Source of the DNA: Cytobacillus oceanisediminis
GTDB taxonomy: Bacteria; Bacillota; Bacilli; Bacillales; Cytobacillaceae
Length of the DNA stretch: 64,000 bases
Reading direction: 5' to 3'
NCBI RefSeq assembly: GCF_003182355.1
Contig: NZ_QGTW01000003.1
Span: 186,001 to 250,000, forward strand
The position numbers and the translations under genes were made by a program. Positions 36,361-45,305 of the stretch are shown piece by piece (the stretch's first letter is position 1; the number at the start of each line of letters is the position of its first letter). The notes beneath the pieces were generated by a model. That model ran no database searches, was not told the origin of the DNA, and was given only the letters and a program-made list of their open reading frames with translations.

Positions 36361-36478
36361 GTCTAGCTACGAGCCCCATCGGCTTGAGGTATTAAGCCAA
36401 TCACTTCTGAAGAAAAAGCGCCTTCGCAAGCGCTTGTATTAAGCTTGTCGCCGATAAGCGGGCGCTCTCCGCTTTTCG
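36361..36478. repeat. Interspersed repeat family 2, copy A, inside the qcr operon
   Basis: About 118 bp starting GTCTAGCTACGAGCCC and ending GCTTTTCG, a relative of the element at 45129-45248 in inverted orientation. Shared blocks are GTCTAGCT, the TTAAGCCAATCACTTCTGAAG block and CTTGTCGCCGATAAGCGGGCG. It is self-complementary around a central CTTCTGAAGAAAAAGCGCCTTCG loop region and lies in the transcribed qcrB-qcrC gap. Confidence 0.75.
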
Positions 36479-36484
36479 TTTATC

Positions 36485-37159
36485 TTACAACGGTCCGGAA
36501 ATACCTTGTTTACGGATCATAATAAAGTGGGCAGCCATTAACCCGAATAGTGCAGCCGGAAGGAAGAATACATGGATTGCAAAGAAACGGGTGATGGTTT
36601 GTGCGCCGACAATATCAGAATGACCGGCAATAAGTATTTTTAAATATTCTCCAATCAATGGAGTTGATTCTACGATCTGGATTGTTACTTTTGTTGCAAA
36701 TAGGGCCTTCATATCCCATGGCAATAAGTAACCAGTTAGTCCAAGTGCAAGCATAATGAAGAAAATAAGCACTCCGACGATCCAGTTTAATTCACGGGGC
36801 TTCTTGTAAGCTCCCTGGAAGAAAACACGTAACGTATGTAGGAACATCATTACGATTACCAAACTAGCTCCCCAGTGGTGCATTCCGCGGACAATTTGTC
36901 CGAATGCAACATGGTTTTGTAGATAATACACGGATTCCCATGCGTTTTTAATATCCGGAACATAGTACATTGTCAGGAACATACCGGATAAGATTTGAAT
37001 TACAGTAACGAAGAACGTCAGACCGCCAAAACAGTAAACAAACGCAGAGAAATGATGCGCAGGGTTTACATGCTCAGGCACTTCATGGTCAGCAATATCC
37101 CGCCAGATCGGCGTAATATCTAAACGCTCATCTACCCAATCATAAATTTTGTTTAACAA
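36485..37159 (-). CDS. qcrB: Menaquinol:cytochrome c reductase cytochrome b6 subunit (QcrB)
   Basis: A 224-residue b6-type cytochrome with four membrane helices. The two heme-b histidine pairs are present: RGMHHWGASLVIVMMFLHTLRV in helix B and HSDIVGAQTITRFFAIHVFFLP in helix D (motifs cited as short parts of these). The quinol-site and b6 features (LPWDMKALFATKV) are typical. It starts 3 bp after qcrA ends. Confidence 0.95.
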   Translation of the reverse strand: MLNKIYDWVDERLDITPIWRDIADHEVPEHVNPAHHFSAFVYCFGGLTFFVTVIQILSGMFLTMYYVPDIKNAWESVYYLQNHVAFGQIVRGMHHWGASLVIVMMFLHTLRVFFQGAYKKPRELNWIVGVLIFFIMLALGLTGYLLPWDMKALFATKVTIQIVESTPLIGEYLKILIAGHSDIVGAQTITRFFAIHVFFLPAALFGLMAAHFIMIRKQGISGPL

Positions 37160-37162
37160 TTA

Positions 37163-37669
37163 TTACGCCTCCTTTCGCGGTTCAGCCTTGCCTAAATACA
37201 AAAAGCCGTCTTTTTCTGTGTAAGGATATACATCAAGCGGTGCAACCGGCGGTGTACCTGGAACGTTTGTCCCATCCTTTGTATAAAGGCCGCCATGGCA
37301 AGGGCAATAGAAATGATCAGGATTTGATTTGTCAGTGTTCCAGTCAACTACGCATCCTAAATGCTTACAAACTGGAGACAATGCAACAACTTCACCCTTT
37401 TCATCCTTATAAACCCACGCAGTGCCGGTAACTTCGGATGTGTACCATGCATCCTGCTGCTCATAAGTGTAATCAACCCTTGTCGGAGTTTCGGTAATTT
37501 CAGCCATTTTTTGCTTTGTTGGAATAAAATCACTTTCGCCAGCTGCCTGCAATACCGGATCAACCGCAAATCGAACCATCGGCATTAGCATACCAGCTGC
37601 CATGAAACCGCCTACACCAGTAAGTGTATAGTTTAGGAATTGACGTCTAGAAACTCGATTTTTGCTCAT
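37163..37669 (-). CDS. qcrA: Menaquinol:cytochrome c reductase Rieske iron-sulfur subunit (QcrA)
   Basis: A 168-residue Rieske protein with an N-terminal Tat-like anchor (SRRQFLNYTLTGVGG) and the [2Fe-2S] ligands in CKHLGC and CPCHGG. Acting on the outer face, it oxidises menaquinol. It is the first gene of qcrA-B-C and has a clear sigma-A promoter upstream. Confidence 0.96.
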   Translation of the reverse strand: MSKNRVSRRQFLNYTLTGVGGFMAAGMLMPMVRFAVDPVLQAAGESDFIPTKQKMAEITETPTRVDYTYEQQDAWYTSEVTGTAWVYKDEKGEVVALSPVCKHLGCVVDWNTDKSNPDHFYCPCHGGLYTKDGTNVPGTPPVAPLDVYPYTEKDGFLYLGKAEPRKEA

Positions 37670-37742
37670 ACTTTTCCCCCCTCTATTATGAAGTTAAGTC
37701 CAACGGACAATATTCAACACAATATAAAACTAGGACATAACA

Positions 37743-37771
37743 ATGATATATCAATCTTTATGTAAGGTCAA
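37743..37771 (-). promoter_or_regulatory. Sigma-A promoter of qcrA-B-C
   Basis: Minus strand: TTGACC (37771-37766), 17-bp spacer and TATCAT (37748-37743), about 74 bp before the qcrA start. Confidence 0.65.
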
Positions 37772-37818
37772 TATAATCCTGTGGCGAAACATGTCAACAG
37801 AGTGACTTAAAATTCACG

Positions 37819-38283
37819 CTATTCACCATTTTGCCACTTTTGTACAAATAAGGTCAGAAGCTGTTTCACCTGGTCTTCCAAAATGGAATTCTTATAGTTT
37901 TCATCCATATGCTCAAGAGGCAGGGATGGCAGCCATATTAACCCACCCTCCAAACGGTCTTCAAGCGCCTTCCACATGCTGTCCGAGGTTAAATGGAATA
38001 TATGCTTAAAACCTTCGGATTTCAGCTCTTCTTCCCATTCGCCTAATCCGCTGACAAGCTTGTCCTCTGAAGCTGATTTCAAATAAGCATATCCAGGAAG
38101 CATAATAAGACGGCCCCTAAATTGCCGTTCAAGCTGGACGCTGAGGAGAGATATAAATTCAGTCATTGCGACTGACTGTTTTATATCATCGCCGAATGAA
38201 ACCGGAAGCAAGGGCAGTACAGCAGTATCTACATATTGTTTTTCTTTCAGGAACATATCCATGTCCTGTGAAATCCACTTCAT
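37819..38283 (-). CDS. ypiF: YpiF family (DUF2487) protein
   Basis: A 154-residue soluble protein starting MKWISQDMDMFLKEKQYVDT. The pattern and the place between ypiB and qcrA match DUF2487/YpiF. ATG 38283 has GGAGTG at the right distance; GTG 38292 overlaps that site. No catalytic motif is seen. Its constant linkage to the qcr operon suggests an accessory role, which is inference. Confidence 0.82.
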   Translation of the reverse strand: MKWISQDMDMFLKEKQYVDTAVLPLLPVSFGDDIKQSVAMTEFISLLSVQLERQFRGRLIMLPGYAYLKSASEDKLVSGLGEWEEELKSEGFKHIFHLTSDSMWKALEDRLEGGLIWLPSLPLEHMDENYKNSILEDQVKQLLTLFVQKWQNGE

Positions 38284-38394
38284 TAAATTCACTCCATTAC
38301 AGTATTTTACCTATTTAATATATCATTATCCCTTGCTATGCTACAAATCAGAAAATCCTAATTCTAGCTGGAGGCTGGCTATTCATATCACCGA

Positions 38395-38430
38395 TAAAAA
38401 ATAAGAGCCTTGCTTTTTAAAAAGCAAGGC
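38395..38430 (-). terminator. Hairpin after ypiB
   Basis: AAGCCTTGCTTTT and AAAAGCAAGGCTC pair; TTATTTTTTA follows on the minus strand. Confidence 0.65.
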
Positions 38431-38976
38431 TTAGGTTGTTTCCAATTTATTTAACTGCTGGGTTAAGATACTGAATGCTTTTTTATCCTGTTTATCCAGC
38501 GCTTCATCAATTAGCTCAAGAAGCTTTTCCCTTCTAAATTTCTCCAGGCTTTCAGCCAGGAACCTTTCAGCGATCAGCCGATCCTTTTCGCTGATCTGCA
38601 GGCTCTTTGGCATAAAAGGATTTTCTTCCATAACTGCAGCATACTGATGAGCCTTGTTGGAAGCGTGGAAATTAAGCTGGATGTAAATTTCCTCATCACG
38701 ATTTAACCTGATATCATGGAACGATTTCTCAGCATCTGTTGTCATGACATTCTCTTTGTAAAAACGGAATGGAACTTCGTCCACACAATGGGTGGACATA
38801 ATCAAGCCGCGCGGGCAATACTGTGCCTGCTCCACAAAATGCACTTTTTCCATCAGCTGGTCATGGCTCATCAAATAATTGAGGATCCAGACACATTCCC
38901 TTCTTTTCAGCTGATAATGATTTAAAAACCAGCGTATAAAGTCTTTCTTCTCGTTGACAGATACAGGGGTCGCCAT
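38431..38976 (-). CDS. ypiB: YpiB family (UPF0302) protein
   Basis: A 181-residue soluble protein. The N-terminal half has [20 protein letters not shown] and the Trp-Ile-Leu-rich core; the C-terminal third is helical and charged ([20 protein letters not shown]). ATG 38976 follows GGAGGG. Length and position fit B. subtilis YpiB (UPF0302), next to ypiA. Its function is unknown to me. Confidence 0.85.
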   Translation of the reverse strand: MATPVSVNEKKDFIRWFLNHYQLKRRECVWILNYLMSHDQLMEKVHFVEQAQYCPRGLIMSTHCVDEVPFRFYKENVMTTDAEKSFHDIRLNRDEEIYIQLNFHASNKAHQYAAVMEENPFMPKSLQISEKDRLIAERFLAESLEKFRREKLLELIDEALDKQDKKAFSILTQQLNKLETT

Positions 38977-39080
38977 TTTTGATTCCCTCCTCTGCTTATA
39001 AACAAATTTGGCCAAAACTGAGTTTTCAATAAGTCAGCCCTCCATTGGGAGGAATTCTCCTTTTTGGCAGGCTTCCTTAT

Positions 39081-40349
39081 TTAAGCAAGAAAATCATCCG
39101 TAAGCCTTTGCAGAACATCCTGATACTCTTCATTGCCTGGTTCCAGTTTGATTAATGTATTAAAAATTTCGGCAGCCTCTTCCCTTTTTCCTTCCTCAAT
39201 TAAAAAATATCCATATTCGGAAAGAAAATCAGGCTGCTGTTTAAAGAAAGTATATGCAAGCTGGTATTTGTTTAATGCCTTTGAATATTCTTCTATATTT
39301 TGATAGGCAATAGCAGCGTCCCATAAAAGCTGCGGCTCTTCTTCATTAAGGTCATTCATCATATTTGCAATTTCGATTACATCATCATATCTTTCCTGCT
39401 GAAGCAGAAGTTTATTTAATATATTGGCAGCCTGAATATATTCAGGATCAAGCGCGAGAGCCTGCCTGAACATATCTTCAGCTTCTTTTTGATCACCATT
39501 CTTCAGAGCCAATTTTCCTCCGTAAAAGAATAGTTCCTTATTGAATTCATCCTGCTTAATGCCTTCTCTTACTGCTTCTAGTCCCTTAGCAGCATCTTCT
39601 TCACGCTCATGAGCCTGGGCAAGATATAGATACAGGGAATGATATTCAGGATCAAGCTCTTTTAACTCGGTAAATTTTTCGATAGCTGTCTGGTTATAGC
39701 CAGCCTGAAGTGCTGTAAAGGCATAACTGAAGAGCGTATTGATTTCCAGTTTATCCTCCAGCGCTTTTTCGTAGTATGGGAGTCCTTCTTCAAAGGCTCC
39801 CCCAGCGCTAAGGACATCTGCCATTCTTTGGTTTACATTAATGCCTGCAATGATTTCCTCTTTTTCTAGAACCTTTTCATAAACCCGGATGGCTTCAAGA
39901 AATTTTCCTTGTTCAGCATAGAGCTCTCCTAAGGCAAAATCCACAATAACCTCATCGGGAAGTATATTTTTGGCTTTTAGCAGTTTTTGTTCACTTACCT
40001 CGAATAAGCCGTCCATCTGATAAAGATCGGCTAGCAAGAGTAATGACTGCGGATAACTGGGATCTTGCTCACTTATTCTTTCAAGGACGAGGATGGCTTC
40101 CCCCTCATTTCCCAGATCAATATGTGTCTCCGCCAATAATACAAGCAGTTCTCCCTCTTCCGGGTAAGCTTCAAGGAGGCGTTCATATAGCGTTTTTGCT
40201 TCTTCCAGGAAACCATATTGGAATAATTCTTCTGCCAGCAGGAACCTCTCCTCATGCGAACCGTCAAGCAAGATTTGCTGGTAGCTCTCCAATGCTTCTT
40301 CATGTTGACCGTTTTCTAAAAGAGTAATGATTTTATTTACTTTATCCAT
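39081..40349 (-). CDS. ypiA: TPR-repeat protein YpiA
   Basis: A 422-residue cytoplasmic protein built of about eleven tetratricopeptide repeats, seen from recurrent patterns such as LGELYAEQGKFLEAIRVYEK and MFRQALALDPEYIQAANIL. TPR arrays serve as binding scaffolds. It is strongly acidic and has no other domain. It starts at ATG 40349 with AAAGGAA upstream and matches B. subtilis YpiA in length and location between ypiB and aroA. The partner protein is unknown. Confidence 0.88.
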   Translation of the reverse strand: MDKVNKIITLLENGQHEEALESYQQILLDGSHEERFLLAEELFQYGFLEEAKTLYERLLEAYPEEGELLVLLAETHIDLGNEGEAILVLERISEQDPSYPQSLLLLADLYQMDGLFEVSEQKLLKAKNILPDEVIVDFALGELYAEQGKFLEAIRVYEKVLEKEEIIAGINVNQRMADVLSAGGAFEEGLPYYEKALEDKLEINTLFSYAFTALQAGYNQTAIEKFTELKELDPEYHSLYLYLAQAHEREEDAAKGLEAVREGIKQDEFNKELFFYGGKLALKNGDQKEAEDMFRQALALDPEYIQAANILNKLLLQQERYDDVIEIANMMNDLNEEEPQLLWDAAIAYQNIEEYSKALNKYQLAYTFFKQQPDFLSEYGYFLIEEGKREEAAEIFNTLIKLEPGNEEYQDVLQRLTDDFLA

Positions 40350-40368
40350 ACTAAATTCCTTTCGAATG

Positions 40369-41274
40369 CTAATCTGCTATTTTAAAGTAAGCGGGTGTAT
40401 TGATTTTAACATGCTCGCCAGAACCGGAACGAAAAACAATTTCTTGTCCCGCCCGGACAACTTTTCCTCTATGGACAGTGACAGCAAGTTTATCTTTATG
40501 ATAATGAAACAGCTCCGATTCTTCAATGGTAAGGCCTTCGCTTGGCTTTAAGTATAAATTATAGGTAATCTCGCCGCCCTGCTGAATATTGCCCTTTAAA
40601 GGATAGATTCCAGTCTTGGAAAGAATTGTTCGGGAAAGAGGTTCATGCTCTTTCAGCTCGTCCGGCATGGAAGGAATTTTCTGTTCTTTCATAAATCTGT
40701 CCCATACTGTTTTAATTCTGCTTTTCTCCTTCCCATTCCTGCCTAGAAAAACAGGAGCAAGCGGGCAATTATAAGGAAACATGGATTCACGTATCCATCC
40801 CCAAGGAAGTTTTTCCAGCTCCTGCTCATCCGTAACTTCAACGAAGACAACTGGCACTCTCTCCCTCTTGCACTTTCTCATAAAAGAAGGTGTCAGCAGA
40901 CGAACTGGAATCCTTACTCCAATAATATAATCAATCGGACTGCTTAACAAACGTGCCCTAAGGCCTTTAATATCACTCTTCATGGAGTATTCATGCTTAA
41001 CAGAAGCAGCAGTAAGGAAAGCCGTACATCCTTTAAGTATGAACTCCCTGACAAAATAGTCCTTCAGCTCGGAAAAAGGCTTTTCCAAAGGAATAGCTGT
41101 ATCCAGAACAATAAAACCTGAAGTCATGATAAATGGATCTGCATTCATTCTGGTAAATTGAAACCTTTTCAGTTCAGGCTGCATCAAAGAAATTTCATTT
41201 TTCTTGACTAGAAGTGATACCCTCTTCAGCTTGTCTTCCTTTAAAATATTTGCATTCTCAATTATATAAGTCAT
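40369..41274 (-). CDS. Uncharacterised protein, probable inactive amidohydrolase-like fold
   Basis: A 301-residue soluble protein. The N-terminus (YIIENANILKEDKLKRVSLL, then LVKKNEISLMQ) and the C-terminus (KGNIQQGGEITYNLYLKPSE, then VHRGKVVRAGQEIVF) follow the beta-sandwich halves of amidohydrolases. However, the place of the metal-binding HxH is TSGFIVLDTAIP, with no histidines, and the barrel is shortened. If the reading is right this is a pseudo-enzyme. B. subtilis has no gene here between aroA and ypiA as far as I recall. The start follows GAGGGTGG. Alternative: an unrelated fold, since similarity is only by pattern. Confidence 0.55.
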   Translation of the reverse strand: MTYIIENANILKEDKLKRVSLLVKKNEISLMQPELKRFQFTRMNADPFIMTSGFIVLDTAIPLEKPFSELKDYFVREFILKGCTAFLTAASVKHEYSMKSDIKGLRARLLSSPIDYIIGVRIPVRLLTPSFMRKCKRERVPVVFVEVTDEQELEKLPWGWIRESMFPYNCPLAPVFLGRNGKEKSRIKTVWDRFMKEQKIPSMPDELKEHEPLSRTILSKTGIYPLKGNIQQGGEITYNLYLKPSEGLTIEESELFHYHKDKLAVTVHRGKVVRAGQEIVFRSGSGEHVKINTPAYFKIAD

Positions 41275-41340
41275 AAAACCACCCTCTAAACGGTCTTATG
41301 ACAAGCTATGCATTTTTACAGAAAATATGACTATTCAATA

Positions 41341-41371
41341 GAAAAAGAGCTGCAGAGAACAGCCCTTTTTC
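41341..41371 (-). terminator. Hairpin after aroA
   Basis: AAAGGGCTG and CAGCTCTTTTT pair imperfectly around TTCTCTG, followed by T5 on the minus strand. Confidence 0.6.
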
Positions 41372-41389
41372 TAATTATTGGTCATCCGC

Positions 41390-42679
41390 TTATTTAATAA
41401 GGCTTTCCAAATGCTCAAAAAACGAAGGATAAGAAACGGATATAGCTTCCTTTTGATCTAAATGGACTTCACCGCTGGAAATGGCTGATGCAACTGCAAG
41501 CATCATGCCTATTCTATGGTCCCCATGGCTGGAAACATTCCCCCCTGAGAACGAAGATTTCCCTTTGACTATCATCCCATCTTCAGTGGCAACAATGTTG
41601 GCCCCAAGCTTTGAAAGTTCATTGACAACCGTATCAATCCGATTGGTTTCCTTTACTTTGAGTTCCTCTGCATCTTTAATGACCGTATCCCCTTCTGCTT
41701 GTGTAGCCAGCAGGGCAATAACGGGAATTTCATCAATTAGGCGTGGAATAAGATCTCCCTCAATAACTGTTCCTTTAAGGGCTGATGTTTTTATGGTAAT
41801 ATCCCCGGCAGGCTCTGACGATCCGTTTTCATAAGGTTCTACGATGATTTCTGCCCCCATTCTATGCATCACGTCAATAATGCCAGTTCTTGTCGGGTTT
41901 AATCCGACGTTTTTCAATCTGATTTCACTTCCGGGTACAATTGCTCCTGCAACAAGGAAGAAGGCAGCAGAGGATATATCACCAGGAACATGAATATCAG
42001 TTCCTGTTAATGATTGGCCGCCCTGAATGTGGATTGTGCGGCCGTCAGTTTGTATTTCCCCGCCGAACTGCCTGATCATTCTTTCCGTATGATCACGGGT
42101 CTTTACGGGCTCGATTATAACAGTTTCACCGCTGGCCTGCATGCCAGCGAAAAGCAGCGATGATTTAACCTGTGCACTTGCAACAGGCAGCTCATAAGTG
42201 ATTCCCTCCAATTGTCCGCCCTGAACCGAAAGGGGCGTATACTCGCCATTCTTTCTGCCGTTTATTTGCGCACCGAATAAGCTTAACGGTTTGGCCACTC
42301 TTGTCATTGGCCTTTTCCCAATGGACTGGTCACCGACAAGCACTGAATGAAAAGGACGGCCAGCAAGGATTCCCATCAGAAGCCGGATTGTCGTACCGGA
42401 ATTCCCGACATCCAAAATATCCGCTGGCTCCTGAAGGCCTTCTAGCCCTCTGCCGCTTACTGTGACCTGATGGTCTTCCTGTTCAATGTATACACCAAGC
42501 TTTCGGAAACAGGCAATGGTACTTAAACAATCTTCGCCCAATAAAAAATTGGTTATATTGGTCTTTCCTTTTGCAATCGCTCCAAACATAATGGATCGAT
42601 GGGAAATGGATTTATCCCCAGGTACAGCTATTTCTCCCCTTAATCCTTGTATATTTGTATTCAGCTTTGCTGGATTCAT
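41390..42679 (-). CDS. aroA: 3-phosphoshikimate 1-carboxyvinyltransferase (EPSP synthase)
   Basis: A 429-residue shikimate-pathway enzyme (aroE in B. subtilis nomenclature) joining shikimate-3-phosphate and PEP. Typical sites are [50 protein letters not shown] and the R-x-K segment [11 protein letters not shown]; the end [13 protein letters not shown] is also conserved. The length and the run [11 protein letters not shown] fit the Gram-positive type II class. It starts 50 bp after tyrA ends and has its own RBS AAAAGGGTG. Confidence 0.95.
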   Translation of the reverse strand: MNPAKLNTNIQGLRGEIAVPGDKSISHRSIMFGAIAKGKTNITNFLLGEDCLSTIACFRKLGVYIEQEDHQVTVSGRGLEGLQEPADILDVGNSGTTIRLLMGILAGRPFHSVLVGDQSIGKRPMTRVAKPLSLFGAQINGRKNGEYTPLSVQGGQLEGITYELPVASAQVKSSLLFAGMQASGETVIIEPVKTRDHTERMIRQFGGEIQTDGRTIHIQGGQSLTGTDIHVPGDISSAAFFLVAGAIVPGSEIRLKNVGLNPTRTGIIDVMHRMGAEIIVEPYENGSSEPAGDITIKTSALKGTVIEGDLIPRLIDEIPVIALLATQAEGDTVIKDAEELKVKETNRIDTVVNELSKLGANIVATEDGMIVKGKSSFSGGNVSSHGDHRIGMMLAVASAISSGEVHLDQKEAISVSYPSFFEHLESLIK

Positions 42680-42728
42680 ATTATCACCCTTTTAAACTGA
42701 TTTAAAGAAGACAATGTCCTTCTCCTCT

Positions 42729-43835
42729 TTATAGGCCAATGGTTGTTTCATAGCTAGTATATTGCTCTATACAATTAATTGCACGTCCACGGTCCTCTTC
42801 CGTTTGAAAACTGATTACAAGGACTCCATATATTTCTTCTCTTGTTTCCAGGATCCTTATATTTGTAATGCTGATTTCTTCCTTCGCCAGATATCCCGTA
42901 ATCTCGGAAATGACACCAGGGTAATCGGGAACATCGACAAATAGATCATAAAATGCCGGAATTGCGCCTTTTTCTTTTTGTGGCAATTCATCCCTGAACC
43001 TTTTAGCCTGAGAAAAATATTCAAATATGCCAGCACTGTTTTCTTTGTTCAGCATCTGTTTTACTTTCTCCATTTCTTCCTGCCATTCCTCCATCAAAAT
43101 TAGAAGAACTTCTTTATTCTGAAGCAGAATATCTCTCCACATGGAAGGGCTGCTGGAAGCAATTCTCGTAATATCCCTGAAACCGCCTGCAGCCAATCTC
43201 GGTATAAGTGTTTGGGTTTGGCTCGTTTTTTCCGCCTGATGGACAAGGGAAGCGGCAACCATATGAGGGAAATGGCTGACTATTCCGGTAATATAATCAT
43301 GTTCCTCCGGCGAAATGGTTAAAAACTTCGCTTTCGTACCTGAAAGCCATTCTTTTAGTATGGCTATCTCATAATCTGAAATATGCTTGTCAGGTGTCAG
43401 CAGATAAAAGGCATTCTCAAACAACAAAGCTTTGGCTGCCGTTACACCGCTCTTATGGGATCCAGCCATTGGATGGCCGCCAATAAATGTGATGCCTTTT
43501 TCTTTTAGAACCTTGGCACAGCCCACAATCTCCTTTTTGGTGCTGCCGGCATCCGATATGATAACATTTCCCTTTAATTTGCAGTCTTTTAACATATGTA
43601 TGATTCTTTCTGTTTCCTTTACAGGTGCAGCTATTAAAATCAGGTCGGCTTCTGAAGCTCCCTCTTCAATCGAAAGGGCAATTTCATCAACGACGCCCAG
43701 CATTACAGCCAGACGGGACTGCTCTTTATTTAAATCATAGCCAATAATGACTGATTCCCTGTGGGTACTTTTTATGGACAATGCAAGGGAACCGCCAATT
43801 AACCCAAGGCCAATCACAAAGACTCTTCCTCTCAT
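42729..43835 (-). CDS. tyrA: Prephenate dehydrogenase with C-terminal ACT domain
   Basis: A 368-residue NAD-dependent enzyme for tyrosine synthesis. The Rossmann motif is VFVIGLGLIGGSLALSI, and the catalytic-region signatures are SDAGSTKKEIV, GGHPMAGSHKSG and SHFPHMVAA. The last 75 residues form an ACT domain (DVPDYPGVISEITGYLAKEE), the usual site of tyrosine feedback. It lies between hisC and aroA, as in the B. subtilis supraoperon. A strong hairpin stands between hisC and tyrA. Confidence 0.95.
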   Translation of the reverse strand: MRGRVFVIGLGLIGGSLALSIKSTHRESVIIGYDLNKEQSRLAVMLGVVDEIALSIEEGASEADLILIAAPVKETERIIHMLKDCKLKGNVIISDAGSTKKEIVGCAKVLKEKGITFIGGHPMAGSHKSGVTAAKALLFENAFYLLTPDKHISDYEIAILKEWLSGTKAKFLTISPEEHDYITGIVSHFPHMVAASLVHQAEKTSQTQTLIPRLAAGGFRDITRIASSSPSMWRDILLQNKEVLLILMEEWQEEMEKVKQMLNKENSAGIFEYFSQAKRFRDELPQKEKGAIPAFYDLFVDVPDYPGVISEITGYLAKEEISITNIRILETREEIYGVLVISFQTEEDRGRAINCIEQYTSYETTIGL

Positions 43836-43850
43836 CCCCTCACCGCCTTT

Positions 43851-43886
43851 TTAAAAATAATTCAGAGGCATGTAGATGCCTCTGAA
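43851..43886 (-). terminator. Terminator-like hairpin between hisC and tyrA
   Basis: TTCAGAGGCAT-CTAC-ATGCCTCTGAA, an 11-bp perfect stem, followed by TTATTTTT on the minus strand, 15 bp before the tyrA start. It may uncouple hisC from tyrA-aroA transcription. Confidence 0.75.
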
Positions 43887-43956
43887 TGGAAGGATTTTTC
43901 TATTTATGGAATATATCAAAAATATTTAACCAGACTATTTCTGCGGACCTTTTATA

Positions 43957-45057
43957 TTATAACGCAGCTGTCTGTTTAACCAGATATTGTTCCATTGCTT
44001 CAAGGACACCTTCGTTTTGCTCCCTGGAACCAATTGTCACACGGACAAAACACGGGAAACCAAGTGCTTTTCCAGAACGCACGATATATCCCTTTTCAAG
44101 CAAGAACTGAAACACTTCGTTCGAATCAGCATTAAAATTGATTAAAATGAAGTTTCCTTGTGACGGAAAGTATTGAAGTCCGTGCTTCTTACAAAAAGCA
44201 TAAAATTGTTCAAGACCTTCACGATTTTTTTGCCTGCAGCTTTCAATAAACTGCTGGTCGCCAATAGCTGCAGCTGCTGCCGCCTGAGCAAACTTGTTGA
44301 CATTAAACGGCTCCCGGACAGGCTCCAAAGCTCTAATTGTTTCAGCATTTGCGATTCCATATCCCACCCGAAGGCTGGCTAATCCGTAAATTTTAGAAAA
44401 AGTGCGCAGTACAATTAAGTTTTCAAATTGGCTGATTAAATCAAGTGCCTTATAATAGTCATCGGCTACTACATATTCATAGTAAGCCTCATCAAGGACA
44501 ACCAAAATATCTTCAGGCACTTCTTTCAGGAAAGATAGCAATGAAGATTCATTAACATAGTTTCCTGTTGGATTATTAGGGCTGCAGACCCATACAACAG
44601 CTGTATTCTCATCGATAGCAGCCAGCATTGCATCAAGGTCATGTTCACCATTCACCAATGGAATCTCCCTGATTTCAGCACCTTCTATGACAGCATTATG
44701 CTTATATTGCGGGAAAGTTGGCGCAGCCATAATGGTGTTTGTATCGGGGCCAAGCAAGGCCCTTGAAATCATTTGTATAATTTCATCGGAGCCATTTCCA
44801 AAAATGATCTGCTCTTCTTCGACCGACAAGTGATTTGCCAGCACAGAACGCAATTCAGTGGCATATCCATCTGGATAAAGCGCAAAAAATGAAGGGGACT
44901 GATTCACTGTGAAAAGAACTTTTTCCGAACACCCAAATGGATTTTCATTAGAAGCAAGTTTCACTATTTTATCCAGCCCAAATTCCTTTTTGACTTGATC
45001 AATTGATTTTCCCGGCTGGTAAGGAGTTAAATTCAGAAGCTGTTCCTTCCATTTCAT
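43957..45057 (-). CDS. hisC: Histidinol-phosphate/aromatic aminotransferase
   Basis: A 366-residue PLP aminotransferase. The PLP lysine lies in LRTFSKIYGLASLRVGYG, substrate contacts in LASNENPFGCSEKVL, and NPNNPTG-type sequence in SPNNPTGNYV. In Bacilli this enzyme serves both histidine synthesis and the last step of tyrosine and phenylalanine synthesis, which explains its place in the aro supraoperon. RBS GAGGTGG precedes ATG 45057. In B. subtilis it follows trpA; here the trp genes are missing and a repeat lies upstream instead. Confidence 0.93.
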   Translation of the reverse strand: MKWKEQLLNLTPYQPGKSIDQVKKEFGLDKIVKLASNENPFGCSEKVLFTVNQSPSFFALYPDGYATELRSVLANHLSVEEEQIIFGNGSDEIIQMISRALLGPDTNTIMAAPTFPQYKHNAVIEGAEIREIPLVNGEHDLDAMLAAIDENTAVVWVCSPNNPTGNYVNESSLLSFLKEVPEDILVVLDEAYYEYVVADDYYKALDLISQFENLIVLRTFSKIYGLASLRVGYGIANAETIRALEPVREPFNVNKFAQAAAAAAIGDQQFIESCRQKNREGLEQFYAFCKKHGLQYFPSQGNFILINFNADSNEVFQFLLEKGYIVRSGKALGFPCFVRVTIGSREQNEGVLEAMEQYLVKQTAAL

Positions 45058-45128
45058 ACATTTCCACCTCTTATTAATTACTTTTACTTATTATCGTATT
45101 AAAGTAAAAAATGATATGTTCATATACC

Positions 45129-45248
45129 AGAAAAGCGCAAGGCGCCCGCCTTTCGGCGACAAGCTTAAGACGAGCGCTTCTGAAGGCGTTCTTTACCTTC
45201 AGAAGCGATTGACTTAAGACCTCGAGCCGATGGCGCCTGGAGCTAGAC
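45129..45248. repeat. Interspersed repeat family 2, copy B, at the aroH/hisC junction
   Basis: About 120 bp from AGAAAAGCGCAAGGCGCC to GGAGCTAGAC, inverted relative to the copy at 36361-36478. At its centre is a perfect 12-bp inverted repeat CGCTTCTGAAGG (45175-45186) and CCTTCAGAAGCG (45196-45207), nested inside further symmetry (CTTAAGAC on both sides). It occupies the place where B. subtilis carries trpEDCFBA. Confidence 0.8.
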
Positions 45249-45305
45249 AGTTATTAAAATTCTAAAGGTAAACTTCTTATCACAAAACTCCCGTTAGGGA
45301 GAGTC

